64,000 nucleotides of DNA from Actinotignum schaalii FB123-CNA-2 (GTDB lineage: Bacteria; Actinomycetota; Actinomycetes; Actinomycetales; Actinomycetaceae): assembly GCF_000411135.1 (NCBI RefSeq), contig NZ_KE150263.1:372594-436593 (forward strand), in the 5' to 3' direction. How positions within the stretch are numbered: the stretch's first letter is position 1; each line of letters begins with the position of its first letter. The notes beneath the pieces were generated by a model. The model had not been told where the DNA came from and searched no databases. It saw only the letters and a program-made list of their open reading frames with translations. This document shows, in pieces, positions 9,458-18,750 of the stretch. The position numbers and the translations under genes were made by a program.

Positions 9458-10861
9458 CTACATGGTGAAGAGGTGGAAGAAGGCACCGATAAAGCGGATG
9501 TCCTCAACCGTATGTGTTTTGAGGTTGACGGTGAGGAGCAGGGCCACGATCCCCCAGGCCACCGTGAGGCTCACCCAGGCCCAGCGCCGTATCCGGTAGC
9601 GCCCCTTGCCGCGCGGCAGGGCGTGCCGGCGGATCTGCGCGGCGTGCCGGGGCACGTAGAGGGGGCGGCACACCAAGCTGCGCCCGCGTATAACGCTTCC
9701 AGCTGCCAGAAGTGCGAAAATCAGGTAGGAGCCGGCCACCGTGGTTTTTTGGGTCATCCAGCCGCGGGTGGCCACCACGCTTTTCGTTCCGCCCGCCTGA
9801 TCACCATTCCACCAGTCCAGCGCCCCGGGGAGCTGTTTTTTCCACGTATCCCAGGAATGCCCGCCGTTCGGGTCGAGGTGCACGGTGGTTTTCAGGCGCG
9901 GGTTATTGACCTCCTCCAGGCCGCGCGCCAGTTCCACCGGGTCGTTATCGGTGCGAGTGCCGGTGAAGTACATGGATTGCGGCCAGCTCGCTTTTTTCAT
10001 GAGATTGCTGACGGTGAATTGTTCGCGCAGGCCGGGCGCTTGGGTCAGGCCAATAACCGGCACGTTGTACCCGGAAAAGGAAATCACTGAAGCGAAGGTT
10101 TGCGGATTGTAGAGCCCGAGCACCGGCGCGCACCAACCCCCGTAGGAGGCCCCGGCAATGGCCCAATCGCGCCGATCGGCAGAAACCGAGAAATTCTTAC
10201 GTACCATCTGCACGACGTCGCGGTTCACCCAGGTTCCCACCGCGGGCCGCCCGGATAGATCCACGCAATCGGGCTGTTGGTTATCAACATTGAGGGAGGG
10301 AACGACGACGATAGTATCCGGCGCGCTCGCCGGCATCGTATGCTCCAAATCCAGCACGCCCGGGATTTTCTCCGTCTGGGAGGGGAATCCCTGGATCATA
10401 ACGATCACCCGGTAGGTGCGCTCCGGGGAATAATCCGGGGGTAGGTAGACCCATACGGGCAGTTCGAGGCCGGATTCAGGGCCGCGGAAGACCGTGCTCA
10501 CCACCCCACCTCCGGCGGGGGTGAAATCAGCTTTCCACTCTGTGCCTTCCGGCATGGGGATCTCACCCGATTGCCCGGCGTATTTGGGTAGCTCGCTCGT
10601 TACCGCGGTCACGGAAGCCTTGCCGCCGCTTTTCGTGAAAATGGTTTTGACATCGCTCCACGTGCTCGCGTACTGCAAGTTGAGGTTCATCTCCACCCCA
10701 ATAGCGACGACGCCGCATACCGCCGATATCACCATGGCGAACACCGGAATCGCGGTAGCCAGGCGACGGGTACGCGGGATGGTGCGCACCCCCAGCGCTA
10801 GGAAAGCCAGCGAACAGAGGCCGGCAGCCAGGAGCGCCCCGTGCGTATTGGGTTGAAGCAT
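9458..10861 (-). CDS. Membrane-anchored alpha/beta-hydrolase esterase
   Basis: This 467-aa protein is an alpha/beta-hydrolase of the putative-esterase (Esterase D/antigen 85-like) superfamily. Two N-terminal membrane helices (about residues 7-25 and 34-56) are followed by an extracytoplasmic hydrolase domain (about 110-380). The nucleophile motif GASYGG places the serine at residue 239, and GGHSWDTW carries the likely catalytic histidine. Two further helices close the protein. The substrate is unknown; related actinobacterial enzymes act on lipids or cell-wall esters. The start is ATG at 10861, directly downstream of TAAAAT plus 7 nt, so the message may be leaderless. Confidence 0.8.
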   Translation of the reverse strand: MLQPNTHGALLAAGLCSLAFLALGVRTIPRTRRLATAIPVFAMVISAVCGVVAIGVEMNLNLQYASTWSDVKTIFTKSGGKASVTAVTSELPKYAGQSGEIPMPEGTEWKADFTPAGGGVVSTVFRGPESGLELPVWVYLPPDYSPERTYRVIVMIQGFPSQTEKIPGVLDLEHTMPASAPDTIVVVPSLNVDNQQPDCVDLSGRPAVGTWVNRDVVQMVRKNFSVSADRRDWAIAGASYGGWCAPVLGLYNPQTFASVISFSGYNVPVIGLTQAPGLREQFTVSNLMKKASWPQSMYFTGTRTDNDPVELARGLEEVNNPRLKTTVHLDPNGGHSWDTWKKQLPGALDWWNGDQAGGTKSVVATRGWMTQKTTVAGSYLIFALLAAGSVIRGRSLVCRPLYVPRHAAQIRRHALPRGKGRYRIRRWAWVSLTVAWGIVALLLTVNLKTHTVEDIRFIGAFFHLFTM

Positions 10862-10868
10862 AGGCAAA

Positions 10869-10874
10869 ATTTTA
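10869..10874 (-). promoter_or_regulatory. -10 box of a probable leaderless transcript (esterase)
   Basis: TAAAAT on the minus strand ends 7 nt before the ATG of the esterase gene. No ribosome binding site separates them. Confidence 0.55.
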
Positions 10875-10928
10875 GGCCGCTCGGGTGCCTCCGCGCGCCG
10901 TTATTTCACTCTATGCCCAGCTCTCCTG

Positions 10929-12356
10929 TTATTTTTCCTCACTTTTCCCACGCTCTTCCCAGTCAGCGGCGGCGGGCTGGGAAGATGCTGGTTCCGGGGC
11001 TGTGGTGGCAGTGGGAACCGAGTGCAGCGTGGCGGCCGGAGCGGCTGGCGCAGCCGGTGCAGTGGCAGCGGTGGGCGCGGTAGCGCTGGCATCCGGGGTG
11101 AGCGCGCTCTCCCCTCCCGGTTCTGCGGCGGTCTCTCCCGCGGCCTGCTCCGGTGCCGCGCCGCCACCGGGCGCCACGGTGGTGGCGGAAGTGGGCGCTG
11201 CGGGCTGGGCAGCGTCGTCGTTCTGCTGTGCGGCGGGGCGCAGGGCGCGCCGCACCCGGTAACGCTCCCAGCAGGCACGCACCCACGTCCAGAAGTCACG
11301 CGCCCCGTAGCCGAGGGCGAAGGGCAGCAGCACCGTGAGCGCCACGCAGCCGGTGAGGAGCGGGGCGCGCGTGCCTACCTCGAGCATGCGGCCCGGGCCG
11401 ATCCCACCGGTGGCGAATTGCCCGGCCAGGGCCACGAGCACCAGGAGTTCCAGGGCGCCCACCGCGGCGCTCAGCCAGTCGCGCGGGCGCAGCGAGCGGA
11501 TAATGCCCCAGAGCAGGCCCGTGAGAATGGGGATGATGAGGAGCCAGGCGGGGCGCAGGGCCGGGTCGGGCAGCAAGCCGAAAACGGGAAGGCCGGGGAT
11601 GGGAGCGAAACTACCACCCAGGGCCGAGAAGACCGCTCCGCTGCCCACCGTGAAACCGGCGCCGGTCACGTAGGCCAGTGCCCATACCGCGAGCGCGGGT
11701 GCGAAGAGTAGCTGGGTAAGAGTGAAGAGAATGGTGCCGGTGAGGTCGGTGAGGTAGGCGACGTGCAAGGCCCGGACCTGCCCGAAACCAAGTGCCAGCG
11801 CGATAAGAACCAGGAGGAGGCTTACCGCGCCCAGGGTAGCGGCCAGCGGTGCGATGAGGCGCCAGCCGCGTTCGAGGATAGCTACGCCGGGCCAGGCCGG
11901 GCGCTCCAGCCAGGCGCATTGGCTAGCCAGGAAACCGAGTACCGCACCTCCCACGAGGGCGTGAAGCAGGGAGGATTGCGGGAGGGAAAACAGGCAGATC
12001 ACCCCGGCGCTTCCCGCCCCGCTCAACGTTGCGATAGCAACGTCCCACCAGTCTTCCACCACGATGGCGCGCAAGAAACGCACCGTGAGCCAAGCGATGA
12101 GCGCGGTGAGGAGCAGCGGCATGAGGCCGATATGCCCGCCCGCGGTTACCAGCGGTGAACCGAGCGCGAGCAGCCACAGGGAGCCGCCCAGGCGCGCAGC
12201 GCCCTGCCAGGTCACATCTCCGAGCAGCGGGGAGGCCGCGGTGAGGGTGTAGCCGAGCAGGCAGATAAGCACCACCGTGATCCAGGTGAGAACCACGGGC
12301 TGGATAACAGCCAGAGCGAGCGCCACGCGGCGCGAATACGTTAACATCCCTTCCAT
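10929..12356 (-). CDS. DUF6350-like polytopic membrane protein
   Basis: This protein of about 475 aa has roughly ten predicted membrane helices over its first 370 residues. A cytoplasmic tail rich in Ala, Pro, Thr and Gln follows (from about residue 390), with low complexity. The layout and motifs such as GGHIGLMPLLLTALIAW fit the actinobacterial membrane family DUF6350 (sometimes called PerM-like, linked to cell division in mycobacteria). The biochemical role is unknown. It lies downstream of trpA on the same strand, separated by about 130 nt. The start is uncertain: ATG 12356 or ATG 12347, the latter preceded by GGAAGGG. Confidence 0.65.
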   Translation of the reverse strand: MEGMLTYSRRVALALAVIQPVVLTWITVVLICLLGYTLTAASPLLGDVTWQGAARLGGSLWLLALGSPLVTAGGHIGLMPLLLTALIAWLTVRFLRAIVVEDWWDVAIATLSGAGSAGVICLFSLPQSSLLHALVGGAVLGFLASQCAWLERPAWPGVAILERGWRLIAPLAATLGAVSLLLVLIALALGFGQVRALHVAYLTDLTGTILFTLTQLLFAPALAVWALAYVTGAGFTVGSGAVFSALGGSFAPIPGLPVFGLLPDPALRPAWLLIIPILTGLLWGIIRSLRPRDWLSAAVGALELLVLVALAGQFATGGIGPGRMLEVGTRAPLLTGCVALTVLLPFALGYGARDFWTWVRACWERYRVRRALRPAAQQNDDAAQPAAPTSATTVAPGGGAAPEQAAGETAAEPGGESALTPDASATAPTAATAPAAPAAPAATLHSVPTATTAPEPASSQPAAADWEERGKSEEK

Positions 12357-12488
12357 GGTGACGCGCGGAGAGCGCCGGGCCGCGGAAGAGAGCCCGGCGT
12401 GTTGCTCACCGCACTGTCTTCTCGCGGCCGCTGCGCGCACCCGGACCTTCGCTCCGCCACGCGCACCGGCGTTCTCACTCCACGCCGC

Positions 12489-13286
12489 TTAGCCCAGCGC
12501 TCCCTTGAGCTCGCTCACCCGGCCCGCGATATCCGCAGCGATGTCATCCGCAGCTTTTCCTGCGGCAGCCAGCTCATGAATACGGGAAACCAAAGCTGAG
12601 CCCACGATCACGCCATCGGAAAGGGCGCCCATACGCGCGGCCTGCTCCGGGGAAGAAATCCCAAACCCGATTGCGCACGGGGTATCGGTGACCGAACGAA
12701 TCTTCTCCACGATAGCCCCCACATCGGTGGTGATATTCGAGCGCATGCCCGTCACCCCCATGGAGGAAACCACGTAGAGGAAGCCACGCGCGGCCCGCGC
12801 AATCGCCTCGATCCGATCCTCGGAAGTGGGCGCGATGAGCGAAATAAGATCCACGTTGTGGGCCGCGAGCGGGGCTTCGAATTCGCCCTTTTCTTCAAAA
12901 GGCACATCGGGGAGAATCACGCCGGAAACCCCCACCTGAGCGCAGCGGCGCGCGAAACGCTCCGGGCCGTAAGAGAAGACCACATTGGCGTAGGTCATAA
13001 TGACGAAGGGACATTCCAGATCCGGGCGCACCTGGTCGATCATCTCAAAAATTTTGTCCGTGGTGGCTCCTCCGCGCAGTGCCCGCTCCGAGGATGCCTG
13101 GATGACGGGACCCTCGGCGGTCGGGTCGGAGAAAGGCACGCCGAATTCAATGAGATCCGCACCGGCCCGGCCGGCCGCGCGAATGATCTGCGCCGTCGTA
13201 TCTAAATCCGGATCCCCGCAGGTGAAGAACGGAATAAAAGCTTTGCCGCGGGAAAAAGCCCGGGCGATGGGTACCTGTTTAGTCAT
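12489..13286 (-). CDS. trpA: Tryptophan synthase alpha chain
   Basis: TrpA cleaves indole-3-glycerol phosphate to indole and glyceraldehyde 3-phosphate and passes indole to TrpB. The 265-aa TIM-barrel protein has the usual length. The general-acid residue corresponds to Glu47 ([10 protein letters not shown]). The second catalytic residue, Asp60 in the Salmonella enzyme, aligns with Glu58 here (PTAEGP). It overlaps trpB by 8 nt, so the two are translationally coupled. It is the last gene of trpDCBA. Confidence 0.97.
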   Translation of the reverse strand: MTKQVPIARAFSRGKAFIPFFTCGDPDLDTTAQIIRAAGRAGADLIEFGVPFSDPTAEGPVIQASSERALRGGATTDKIFEMIDQVRPDLECPFVIMTYANVVFSYGPERFARRCAQVGVSGVILPDVPFEEKGEFEAPLAAHNVDLISLIAPTSEDRIEAIARAARGFLYVVSSMGVTGMRSNITTDVGAIVEKIRSVTDTPCAIGFGISSPEQAARMGALSDGVIVGSALVSRIHELAAAGKAADDIAADIAGRVSELKGALG

Positions 13287-14511
13287 GGATATCTTCTCCC
13301 CGGTAACGCGCGATGGCCGCGACGTCCTTATCCCCGCGGCCCGAGAGCGTGACGATAATAATCTTGCCCGGCATCTCCGGGGCGATTTTCATGGCGTGCG
13401 CGAGGGCGTGCGCCGATTCAATCGCGGGAATAATCCCCTCGGTGCGCGAAAGGTATTCGAAAGCATCTACTGCCTCCGCATCGGTGACCGGTACGTATTC
13501 CGCGCGCCCAATATCGTGCCAGTAGGCGTGTTCGGGGCCGATACCCGGGTAATCCAGACCGGCCGAAATGGAATACACCGGGGCGATCTGCCCGAATTCA
13601 TCCTGGCAGAAATACGATTTCATGCCGTGGAAAATACCTTCGGTGCCGGTGGCGATGGTGGCGGCGGTATCCGGGGTATCCACGCCCCGCCCGGCCGCCT
13701 CCGCGCCGATGAGACGCACGCCCGCATCATCCACAAAGTTATAGAAGGAACCGGCCGCGTTCGAGCCCCCGCCCACGCAGGCGATCACCGCATCGGGCAG
13801 GCGCCCTTCGGCCTGGAGAATCTGGGCGCGCGCCTCGCGGGAAATCACCGCCTGGAAGTCACGCACGATCGTGGGGAAGGGATGCGGACCCATAACCGAG
13901 CCGAGGCAGTAGTGGGTATCGCTGACCCGCCCGGTCCATTCGCGGAAGGCTTCGCTAGCGGCATCCTTGAGAGTGCCGGTCCCCGTTTTGACGGCCACCA
14001 CGTCCGCGCCCAGCAGCCGCATCCGATAGACGTTGAGGGCCTGGCGGCGGGTATCTTCCTCACCCATGAACACCACGCACTCCATATTGAAGAGCGCCGC
14101 GGCCGTGGCGGTGGCGACCCCGTGTTGGCCGGCCCCTGTTTCGGCGATGAGGCGGGTTTTGCCCATTTTCTTCGCGAGCAGCGCCTGGCCGAGCACATTA
14201 TTGATTTTGTGGGCGCCGGTGTGGTTGAGATCCTCGCGCTTAAGGTAGATCTTCGCTCCCCCGAGGTCGCGCGTCATCCGCTCCGCGTAGTAGAGGAGGG
14301 AGGGCCGCCCCGCGTAATTATTGAAGAGCTCGGTGAGTTCGGCATTAAATTCCGGGTCATCACGGTAATGCCGGTACGCGGCGTCCAGCTCTTCAATAGC
14401 CGGCATCAGAGTTTCGGGGATGAACTGCCCGCCGTGGATCCCGAAACGGCCCGGGCGCTCGGAGGTGCCGGTTTCCGGCGCGGAACTTCCCATCGTATGT
14501 TCTGCGGTCAT
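13279..14511 (-). CDS. trpB: Tryptophan synthase beta chain
   Basis: TrpB is the PLP-dependent subunit that condenses indole with serine to form tryptophan. The 410-aa protein matches the standard TrpB1 class. The motif TGAHKINN places the PLP lysine at residue 102, the glycine-rich phosphate loop appears as GGGSNAAG, and ETGAGQHG is conserved. The start at 14511 (MTAEHT) lies 2 nt after the trpC stop codon, with AGGAG upstream inside trpC. It is tightly coupled to both neighbours. Confidence 0.97.
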   Translation of the reverse strand: MTAEHTMGSSAPETGTSERPGRFGIHGGQFIPETLMPAIEELDAAYRHYRDDPEFNAELTELFNNYAGRPSLLYYAERMTRDLGGAKIYLKREDLNHTGAHKINNVLGQALLAKKMGKTRLIAETGAGQHGVATATAAALFNMECVVFMGEEDTRRQALNVYRMRLLGADVVAVKTGTGTLKDAASEAFREWTGRVSDTHYCLGSVMGPHPFPTIVRDFQAVISREARAQILQAEGRLPDAVIACVGGGSNAAGSFYNFVDDAGVRLIGAEAAGRGVDTPDTAATIATGTEGIFHGMKSYFCQDEFGQIAPVYSISAGLDYPGIGPEHAYWHDIGRAEYVPVTDAEAVDAFEYLSRTEGIIPAIESAHALAHAMKIAPEMPGKIIIVTLSGRGDKDVAAIARYRGEDIHD

Positions 14512-14513
14512 GA

Positions 14514-15350
14514 TTACTCTTTCTCCTGTGCGGGGGCGACGACGCGCGCCGCGGCCTGGCGCCACTGGGCCAATACACCTACTTTATCTACGCTGCGCAT
14601 AAGGGCTTCGCCCACGAGCACCGCGTCGGCACCGCCGGCCGCGAGCGCTTCCACGTCCGCGGCCCCGCGCACCCCCGATTCGGCAACGACAAGCGCTGTG
14701 CTATCGATACGGGCCCGCAACTGACCCGCCGTGGCCAGATCCACCGAAAAATCTTTGAGATTGCGGTTATTAATACCGATAATGCGGGCGCCGGCAGCCT
14801 GTGCGGAATCAATTTCCGCGGCATCGTGGGTTTCCACCAGGGCTGAAAGCCCGAGGGAATGCGCCAGCTCGAGGTACTCGCGCAGGGTCGCGGTATCCAG
14901 GAGTGAGCAGATGAGCAGCACCGCGCTGGCTCCCAGCGTTTTCGCCTGGAAGATCTGGTAGGAATCCACCACGAAATCTTTACGTAGGCAGGGGGTAGAA
15001 ACCGTGCGCGTGATCTCCTCCAGGTAGCGGTCCGAGCCGAGGAACCATTGCGGTTCGGTGAGCACGGACATGGCCTCTGCCCCGGCTGCTTCGTAAGAAC
15101 GGGCGATATCGAGGTAGGGGAAATCTTCGGCGATGATTCCCTTGGAGGGCGAGGCTTTTTTCACTTCGCAGATGAAGCCGAGCCCGGGGCCGCGCAGGCT
15201 CGCTTCGAAGGGGAAGCTGGCCGGATCGCTCCCCGGGGCGGGGGCCAGCGCCGCGGCAAGTTCACGCATGCGGGGCGTGGGAATTTGTTCTTTATCGCGG
15301 GCCACCCGCTTCCGGGTGGCGGCGGCGATCTGCTCCAAAATATTAGGCAC
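14514..15350 (-). CDS. trpC: Indole-3-glycerol phosphate synthase
   Basis: TrpC closes the indole ring from carboxyphenylaminodeoxyribulose phosphate. The 278-aa TIM barrel has the family signature [13 protein letters not shown] and the downstream INNRNLKDF segment. The start is GTG at 15350 (first residues VPNILEQI), overlapping the end of trpD by 8 nt. No trpF is present; in many actinobacteria PriA supplies that step. Confidence 0.96.
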   Translation of the reverse strand: MPNILEQIAAATRKRVARDKEQIPTPRMRELAAALAPAPGSDPASFPFEASLRGPGLGFICEVKKASPSKGIIAEDFPYLDIARSYEAAGAEAMSVLTEPQWFLGSDRYLEEITRTVSTPCLRKDFVVDSYQIFQAKTLGASAVLLICSLLDTATLREYLELAHSLGLSALVETHDAAEIDSAQAAGARIIGINNRNLKDFSVDLATAGQLRARIDSTALVVAESGVRGAADVEALAAGGADAVLVGEALMRSVDKVGVLAQWRQAAARVVAPAQEKE

Positions 15351-16362
15351 GCGAAGCCTCCACGAATTCGTCGATCTTGCGGTAGGCACTACCGTCGTCA
15401 ATAAGGTCGCCGGCCATATCCACGCCCGCGGCGATGGAGCGGGCCTTGCCGGCGATATAGAGACCGGCGCCAGCATTAAGCTGAACTACATTGCGCTTGG
15501 GGCCGGTGATTTTGCCGGAGAGGATATCGCGGGTGATCTGGGCGTTTTCTTCCGGGGTGCCACCGAGCATATCGGCCGGGGTAGCACGGTTAAAACCAAA
15601 CACATCCGGGGACATCTCGAAGGTGCGGTATTCCCCGTTGCGTACTTCGCAGACCGTGGTGGGTGCGGAGAGGGAAATCTCATCGAGCTTGTCCTGACCG
15701 TAGACCACGAGACCGTGATGGACACCCAGGTCATTGAGGACGCGGGCGAGGGGCTCCACGAGGTATTCATCGTACACGCCGAGGACCTGGTACTCGGGGT
15801 GGAGCGGGTTGGTGAGCGGTCCGAGGATATTGAAGACGGTACGGAAACCGAGTTCTTTGCGGATTCCCCCCACGTTCTTCATGGACTTGTGGTAGAGCTG
15901 GGCGAACATGAAGCACATACCCACCTCATTGAGGAGGCGCCGGCAGGTATCCGGATCCTGGTTGATATTCACCCCGAGGGCTTCCAGGCAGTCGGCGGTA
16001 CCGGAAAGCGAGGAAGCGGCACGGTTGCCGTGCTTGGAGACCTTAACTCCCCCGGCGGCCAGCACGAACATCGAGGTCGTAGAAATATTGAAGGAATGGG
16101 CGTTATCCCCGCCGGTCCCCACGATTTCCAGGGTGGGGAAAGGAACCTCGAAGTAATCAGCGTGCTCACGCATGGCGGTGGCGCAGCCGGAAATCTCATC
16201 AGTGGTTTCTGCGCGCGCATTCTTGGTGGATAGTGCGGCCAGGAAAGCTGCCGTTTGGGTGGGGGTGCTTTCCCCGCCCATGATCTCATTCATAACGGTA
16301 TAGGCCTCGTCGTAGGTGAGATCCTGCTTGGAGACAACTTTAATAATGGCTTCTTTAATCAT
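15343..16362 (-). CDS. trpD: Anthranilate phosphoribosyltransferase
   Basis: TrpD joins anthranilate and PRPP. The 339-aa protein has the phosphate-binding motif GTGGD followed by SFNIST, and the KHGNRAASS segment that is conserved in the family. It is the first structural gene of trpDCBA. The anthranilate synthase genes trpE and trpG are not in this window. An ACGGAG sequence precedes the ATG. About 350 nt upstream lies a short Trp-rich reading frame that probably controls the operon by attenuation. Confidence 0.97.
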   Translation of the reverse strand: MIKEAIIKVVSKQDLTYDEAYTVMNEIMGGESTPTQTAAFLAALSTKNARAETTDEISGCATAMREHADYFEVPFPTLEIVGTGGDNAHSFNISTTSMFVLAAGGVKVSKHGNRAASSLSGTADCLEALGVNINQDPDTCRRLLNEVGMCFMFAQLYHKSMKNVGGIRKELGFRTVFNILGPLTNPLHPEYQVLGVYDEYLVEPLARVLNDLGVHHGLVVYGQDKLDEISLSAPTTVCEVRNGEYRTFEMSPDVFGFNRATPADMLGGTPEENAQITRDILSGKITGPKRNVVQLNAGAGLYIAGKARSIAAGVDMAGDLIDDGSAYRKIDEFVEASRA

Positions 16363-16417
16363 GACAACTCCGTACGTGTGGAAAGACTTTTAGACTGCAT
16401 TTTTCTGGACTGCGATG

Positions 16418-16591
16418 CTAATCGGGCTGGGCCAAGTTGAGCGGACTGTGCCATCGCCCCCTGGCGGCTTTCCACCAGCGGCAGCGCAGCTGCGCGTGGG
16501 TGGAGGTAGAAAATGTGGTGGTAGCCAAGCGATACGTGGATATCACATCGGGGACATGGTGCTCAGGTAGATGCGGTAGGTCCCGGTGCAC
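16418..16591 (-). CDS. Second short Trp-containing ORF in the trp leader
   Basis: This 57-codon frame starts with GTG at 16591 behind a strong ribosome binding site (GAGAGGAGAATCCC) and ends 55 nt before trpD. It contains adjacent Trp codons 39 and 40 (RCRWWK) and another at 47 (GRWH). The TGGTGG pair lies in one arm of a 7-bp stem (CTGGTGG with CCGCCAG, loop AAAG). It may be a second leader peptide or translational coupling device, or a chance frame. There is no resemblance to a known protein. Confidence 0.4.
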   Translation of the reverse strand: MHRDLPHLPEHHVPDVISTYRLATTTFSTSTHAQLRCRWWKAARGRWHSPLNLAQPD

Positions 16592-16609
16592 GGGATTCTC
16601 CTCTCAAGT

Positions 16610-16650
16610 GGTTGGGGCGGCGTGGTTGCGCCGCAGGACGCGCTACTTAG
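16610..16650 (-). promoter_or_regulatory. Candidate attenuator hairpins of the trp leader
   Basis: Just after the leader-peptide stop, GCGGCG can pair with CGCCGC across CAACCA. The downstream arm CGCCGCC can alternatively pair with GGTGGCG, which spans the tandem Trp codons of the leader peptide. These pairings exclude each other, as expected for an attenuator. There is no clear T-run, so the mechanism (Rho-dependent, translational or intrinsic) is open. Confidence 0.45.
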
Positions 16651-16709
16651 GCGCGCCACCATCGCCAGGCCGCACCGGCCCGGACCCGTACCTTGAGATC
16701 CTGCTGCAT
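16647..16709 (-). CDS. trpL: Putative trp leader peptide
   Basis: This is a 20-codon frame on the minus strand ending in AAWRWWRA and a stop, with Trp codons TGG CGA TGG TGG near the end. Three Trp codons in four positions just before the stop is the classical layout of a tryptophan attenuator peptide, and trpD is the next structural gene. TAAGCT ends 7 nt before the ATG and there is no Shine-Dalgarno sequence, so it is probably translated from a leaderless transcript. Ribosome stalling at low Trp-tRNA would favour expression of trpDCBA. Confidence 0.65.
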   Translation of the reverse strand: MQQDLKVRVRAGAAWRWWRA

Positions 16710-16716
16710 AGCTGTG

Positions 16717-16722
16717 AGCTTA
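16717..16722 (-). promoter_or_regulatory. -10 box of the trp leader transcript
   Basis: TAAGCT on the minus strand lies 7 nt before the ATG of the putative leader peptide. The identical hexamer precedes the aldehyde dehydrogenase start at 24921. Confidence 0.5.
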
Positions 16723-16861
16723 GCCCACCCCGAACATAGCCCCCGCCCCGGTCCATCATGCGGACAGGCAAGGGCGAAGATGAGCTAGCGGCGTCGTCGT
16801 TCCACTACAAGCGAGCCACGGTGCCGCACCTACGCGAGCCGCACCGCAGCTACCAGGCACG

Positions 16862-16876
16862 CAATTATCATTATTG
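16862..16876. promoter_or_regulatory. AT-rich imperfect palindrome upstream of the metal ABC operon
   Basis: The 15-mer CAATTATCATTATTG is symmetric except for one pair and its centre. It stands out in a GC-rich genome and overlaps a TTGACT that could be a -35 box. It lies about 145 nt before the binding-protein gene. It is a candidate site for a metal-responsive repressor (Zur or DtxR/MntR type), but it does not match a consensus I can name with certainty. Confidence 0.3.
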
Positions 16877-17019
16877 ACTTTTCACCCAGCGATTCCCGGG
16901 ATTTTTCGCGATGTTTCGCAGATTCACCCTAGTGCTTTATGCGTGCATCGGTTAACATATTCAGGTCCCGAGTAAAGAAACCCATACCTTACATGCTTTC
17001 GTGATTGAAGAAGGACACC

Positions 17020-17985
17020 ATGAAACATTCTGTTAAGTTGGCCGCGATTGCCGCGGCCGGGGCTTTGGCACTCGCATCGCTAACCGGCTGCGCTACCGAA
17101 AATAAGGGCGCATCCGATTCGGCTTCCTCCGACTCCTCAAAGGCCGCGGGCCTGTCGGTGGTGGCAACAACCGGTTACCTCGAGGACGTTATTCGCAACG
17201 TCGCCCCCGAGGCTAACGTAACCACCTTGGTCAAGCCCGGCGGTGATCCTCACACCCAGGAACTGACCACCCAGGATACCCAGGCCATTGAAAAGGCCGA
17301 TCTTGTAGTGTGGACCTCCCACGATATGGAACACAAGATGATGGGCCAGCTTGAGAAGCTCGGTGACCGCCAGATCGCGGCCGCCGAAGCTATCCCCGAA
17401 GATAAGCTCCTCCCCTGGGAAGAAGACGGCAAGATCGAAGGCCACGATCCGCACGTGTGGAACTCCCCGGAGAACTGGCAGTACGTGGTGACGGCCACCG
17501 CCGCCAAGCTCGGTGAGATCGATGCCGCCAACGCGGATCTCTACAAGGCCAATGCGGAAAAGTACAACAAGAAGATCGCTGCGGCCGCTGAAGAAGCCAA
17601 GGCAAAGTTCGATAAGATCCCGAAGGAAAACCGCGTACTTATCACCGGGCACGACGCTTTTAACTACCTGGGCGCTTCTTTCGGTATTGAAATTCACGCC
17701 ACCGATTTCGTTTCCTCCGAATCGGAAATGTCCGCGGTGGAGCTCAACGAGCTCGCCACCCTCATTGCCGAACGCAAGGTCCCGGTGATCTTCCAGGACA
17801 ACCTCAAGAATCCGGAAGTCATTAAGCACCTCCAGGACGCCGTGCGGGAAAAGGGCTGGCACGTTGAAGTCTCAGATAACGAGCTTTTCGCTGATACCCT
17901 CAGCTCCGAAGCCCCCACGAATACCTACCTGGGCGCTTTCAGCTACAACGTTGACTCCATCGTCAGCGCGCTCTCGCAGAAATAG
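17020..17985 (+). CDS. Metal (Mn/Zn) ABC transporter substrate-binding lipoprotein
   Basis: This 321-aa protein belongs to the cluster-9 (ZnuA/TroA/PsaA) metal-binding lipoproteins. The signal peptide ends in LTGC, so Cys24 is lipidated. Likely metal ligands are the His of GDPHTQE, the His of HDPHVW, the His of ITGHDAFNYLG and the Asp of FQDN. A His at the third position resembles TroA rather than PsaA, and the His-rich loop typical of ZnuA is absent, so manganese versus zinc is unresolved. The start at 17020 follows GAAGAAGGACACC. It is the first gene of a four-gene transporter operon. Confidence 0.92.
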   Translation: MKHSVKLAAIAAAGALALASLTGCATENKGASDSASSDSSKAAGLSVVATTGYLEDVIRNVAPEANVTTLVKPGGDPHTQELTTQDTQAIEKADLVVWTSHDMEHKMMGQLEKLGDRQIAAAEAIPEDKLLPWEEDGKIEGHDPHVWNSPENWQYVVTATAAKLGEIDAANADLYKANAEKYNKKIAAAAEEAKAKFDKIPKENRVLITGHDAFNYLGASFGIEIHATDFVSSESEMSAVELNELATLIAERKVPVIFQDNLKNPEVIKHLQDAVREKGWHVEVSDNELFADTLSSEAPTNTYLGAFSYNVDSIVSALSQK

Positions 17986-18738
17986 GTGATGTCGATGGGA
18001 TCCGCTACCACGCTGGCCTGTCAGATTGATCACCTGAGCGTCGCCTACCAGGATACGATCGCGGTGAGCGATGTTTCGCTCCGCGTCAGTCCAGGCCAGG
18101 TGGTGGCGCTTCTCGGTCCGAACGGCGCGGGGAAATCAACCGTCATGAAGGCTTCCCTGCGTCTCGTTCCCGCTCTCGCCGGGGAGGTCACCTTCTTCGG
18201 CGAACCTCTCCCCCGGGTGCGTTCGCGTATTGCTTACGTGCCGCAAACCGCCACCGTAGATTGGGATTTCCCGACCACGGTGGGCGACGTCGTGCTTATG
18301 GGCACGTACGCCCAGCTGGGCTGGCTGCGCCGGCCGGGCGCGCGCCAGCGCGAAGCGGCCGCCGCGGCCATGGAACGCCTGGGGATTTCCAATCTTGCCC
18401 ATCGCCATATTAACGAGCTTTCCGGTGGCCAACAGCAGCGAACCTTCGTGGCACGTGCCCTGGCCCAGAACGCTGAGCTCTACCTCATGGATGAACCCTT
18501 CGCGGGCATTGATATCACTTCCCAGCAGGCAATTATGACGCTGCTGCGCGAACTGGTCGATGAGGGAAAGACCGTCATGATCGTGCATCACGATTTGCAA
18601 ACGGTTCCTGATTTCTGCGATAGCGTGGTGCTGCTTTCGAGCGGCAAACTGGTGGCGAGCGGAAGCGTGGAGGAAGCTTTCACCGCGGATAATATTGCGC
18701 GGGCGTACGGCCTTTCCGTGGCGCTCGAACGCAAGTGA
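17986..18738 (+). CDS. Metal ABC transporter ATP-binding protein
   Basis: This is the ATPase of the Mn/Zn transporter, 250 aa. Walker A is GPNGAGKST, the signature is [16 protein letters not shown], and Walker B is LYLMDEPFAGID, followed by the H-loop HHD. The segment VDWDFPTTVGDVVLMG is typical of manganese/iron/zinc ABC ATPases. It begins immediately after the stop codon of the binding-protein gene (GTG 17986, with ATG 17989 and 17995 as alternatives), so translation is coupled. Confidence 0.92.
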   Translation: MMSMGSATTLACQIDHLSVAYQDTIAVSDVSLRVSPGQVVALLGPNGAGKSTVMKASLRLVPALAGEVTFFGEPLPRVRSRIAYVPQTATVDWDFPTTVGDVVLMGTYAQLGWLRRPGARQREAAAAAMERLGISNLAHRHINELSGGQQQRTFVARALAQNAELYLMDEPFAGIDITSQQAIMTLLRELVDEGKTVMIVHHDLQTVPDFCDSVVLLSSGKLVASGSVEEAFTADNIARAYGLSVALERK

Positions 18739-18750
18739 GGGCACGGGGCA

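Noticed and set aside
10841-12158. Several plus-strand frames opposite the DUF6350-like gene
   Set aside because: All are shadows of a GC-rich membrane gene with low-complexity tails.
16862-17019. A DtxR- or Zur-type operator with a named consensus
   Set aside because: The palindrome present does not match a consensus closely enough to name the regulator; it is kept only as a candidate site.
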